From positions 1 through 7,757 of the forward strand of contig CADCPJ010000087.1 of the NCBI GenBank assembly GCA_902803245.1: 7,757 nucleotides of DNA, in the 5' to 3' direction. The stretch is from an uncultured Lachnospiraceae bacterium. Its GTDB lineage: Bacteria > Bacillota > Clostridia > Lachnospirales > Lachnospiraceae. A model generated the notes under the pieces. It did not search any database, was not told where the DNA came from, and saw nothing but the letters and a program-made list of their open reading frames with translations. How positions within the stretch are numbered: position 1 is the first letter of the stretch; the number at the start of each line of letters is the position of its first letter. Below, piece by piece: positions 6,412-7,757 of the stretch. The position numbers were made by a program, and so were the translations under genes.

Positions 6412-7757
6412 ATGACGAAGAGTGAGTATATCGATCTGGCGGAGCGGATCCGCTCTTACAACGAGGCATATGAGTCCGGGGAGCCTGAAATCAGCGACTA
6501 CGAGTACGACCAGCTCATGCTGCAGCTGAAGGCAGCGGAGGCGGAGCACGGGGAGTGGCGCGAAGAAAACTCGCCGACCCAGGCCGTCGGAGCGCCGGTG
6601 CGAAGGGAGTCCGGCGTGACCGTGCAGCACGACGTCCCCATGCTGTCAATCCAGGATGTGTTTTCCTTAGAAGAGGTGCTCGATTTCGTGCACGGCGTGC
6701 GGGAAATGCATCCCGACGCAGCATTTTCCGTGGAGCAGAAGATCGACGGGCTCTCCATGAGCCTTCGCTATGAAAACGGAAAGCTTGTGCTGGCGGAGAC
6801 GAGGGGAGACGGGTACATCGGTGAGGACGTGACGGCAAACGCGAGGGTGATTCCCGACGTGGCTGAGGTGCTTCCCTCCGATCCGGGGCCGCTCGAGGTG
6901 CGCGGCGAGGTCTACATGACCATCCGCGATTTCGAGGAGACGAACAGAAGACAGGAGATCGAAGGAAAAAAGACCTTCGCCAATCCGAGAAACTGCGCCG
7001 CCGGAACGCTCAGGCAGCTGGATGTGGAGGAGACGAGACGGCGCGGTCTGTCGCTTTTCATTTTCAATGTACAGAGGGCGGAATCTCCGGAGCTTGCTTC
7101 CTCGCATGCGGCATCCCTCGCTTATCTTAAGGAGAAGCTCGGCATGAAGACCGTCCCGTCGAAGCTTTTAACGACGGACGAGGAGATCATAAGCGAGATC
7201 AGGCGGATCGGGGAAGAGCGCGGCACTTACGGCTACGACATCGACGGCGCCGTGATCAAGATCGACCAGATCGATTACAGGCGGGACTTTCCCGCCGGCG
7301 CGAAATACAGTGCCGGCCACATCGCCTACAAGTATCCGCCCGAGGAGAAGGAGACGGTGATCCTTGACGTGGAGGTTTCCATCGGGATGACCGGCCGCGT
7401 GAATCCGACGGCGGTCTTTGAACCCGTGAGGCTCTGCGGCACCACGGTCTCGAGGGCGACGCTTCACAACCAGGACTTCATCGATGAGCTTCACATCGGG
7501 ATCGGCGACACGGTCATCGTCTATAAGTCGGGGGAGATCATCCCGAAGATCCGCTGTTCCGTGCCCGGGAAGCGGCCTGCATGGACGACGGACTATCAGC
7601 TTCCCACCGTCTGCCCCTCCTGCGGCGCGCCGCTGAGGCGCGAGGAGAACAAGGCGGATCTCAAATGCACGAACGCGGAGTGCCCCGCTCAGCTCTTAAG
7701 GCGCCTCGTCAATTTCGTCGGGCGCGACGCGATGGACATCAAGGGCTTCGGGGAGGA
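6412..7757 (+). CDS. ligA: NAD+-dependent DNA ligase LigA (3' end missing)
   Basis: The first 448 codons are present and uninterrupted; a typical LigA is ~650-670 residues, so the rest of the HhH domain and any BRCT domain lie beyond the window. The enzyme seals nicks in duplex DNA using NAD+ in replication and repair. The Ia region is at 1-60 (ISDYEYD, 27-33). The nucleotidyltransferase core has the adenylation lysine K110 in KIDG, R131 in RGDG, E166 in VRGEV, K283 in GAVIKID and K307 in YKYP, all offset by 7 from the E. coli catalytic residues. The OB domain follows (TVSRATLHN, then GDTVIVYKSGEIIPKI). A four-Cys zinc finger (C401, C404, C419, C424) comes next, and the HhH region starts at GRDAMDIKGFG. 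GGGGA (6400-6404) lies 7 nt before the ATG. Two normally conserved positions look unusual: the NMN-binding aromatic pair reads A19-Y20, and M326 replaces the Arg of VGRTG. Confidence 0.95.
   Translation, partial: MTKSEYIDLAERIRSYNEAYESGEPEISDYEYDQLMLQLKAAEAEHGEWREENSPTQAVGAPVRRESGVTVQHDVPMLSIQDVFSLEEVLDFVHGVREMHPDAAFSVEQKIDGLSMSLRYENGKLVLAETRGDGYIGEDVTANARVIPDVAEVLPSDPGPLEVRGEVYMTIRDFEETNRRQEIEGKKTFANPRNCAAGTLRQLDVEETRRRGLSLFIFNVQRAESPELASSHAASLAYLKEKLGMKTVPSKLLTTDEEIISEIRRIGEERGTYGYDIDGAVIKIDQIDYRRDFPAGAKYSAGHIAYKYPPEEKETVILDVEVSIGMTGRVNPTAVFEPVRLCGTTVSRATLHNQDFIDELHIGIGDTVIVYKSGEIIPKIRCSVPGKRPAWTTDYQLPTVCPSCGAPLRREENKADLKCTNAECPAQLLRRLVNFVGRDAMDIKGFGE

Noticed and set aside
5845..6630. Long minus-strand open frame opposite rluF and the start of ligA
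   Set aside because: It lies antisense to two clearly conserved genes, and its sequence is Arg/Ser/Pro-rich in the way expected of GC-rich antisense reading.

Overview
The window (about 7.8 kb, GC-rich) reads as chromosome of a high-GC Clostridia member, most likely Lachnospiraceae. This is inferred from the style of its proteins: a Gram-positive SpaA-type surface protein, a membrane-tethered SH3b protein, and RluF and LigA sequences that look clostridial to me. No database search was run. All four protein genes and the one tRNA gene lie on the + strand.

Left part (1-3791): the 3' portion of a gene for a very large cell-surface adhesin, cut at its 5' end by the window edge. A ricin-like beta-trefoil, a DUF11-like domain, a fimbrial isopeptide (D2-type) domain and a SpaA/Cna-B domain can be traced in order. 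The protein ends in a sortase-signal-like tail in which the LPxTG motif is eroded. A hairpin overlaps its stop codon.

Middle (3792-4204): a spacer that holds a clean 15-bp/30-bp tandem repeat, then a self-contained tRNA-Arg(CCG) unit. The unit has a near-consensus extended -10 promoter, almost no 5' leader, and its own intrinsic terminator.

Right part (4205-7757): a TTG-started, membrane-anchored NTF2-like/SH3b protein closed by a strong terminator. It is followed by rluF (23S rRNA pseudouridine synthase) and the first 448 codons of ligA (NAD+-dependent DNA ligase). The 107-bp rluF-ligA spacer is largely a 45-bp tandem duplication that resembles, and may derive from, the 3' end of rluF. With no terminator visible between them, rluF and ligA are probably co-transcribed.

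I do not see a novel multi-gene system here. The most noteworthy points are the degenerate anchor of the adhesin, the lectin-like module inside it, the two tandem repeats in spacers, and unusual residues at normally conserved positions of LigA.
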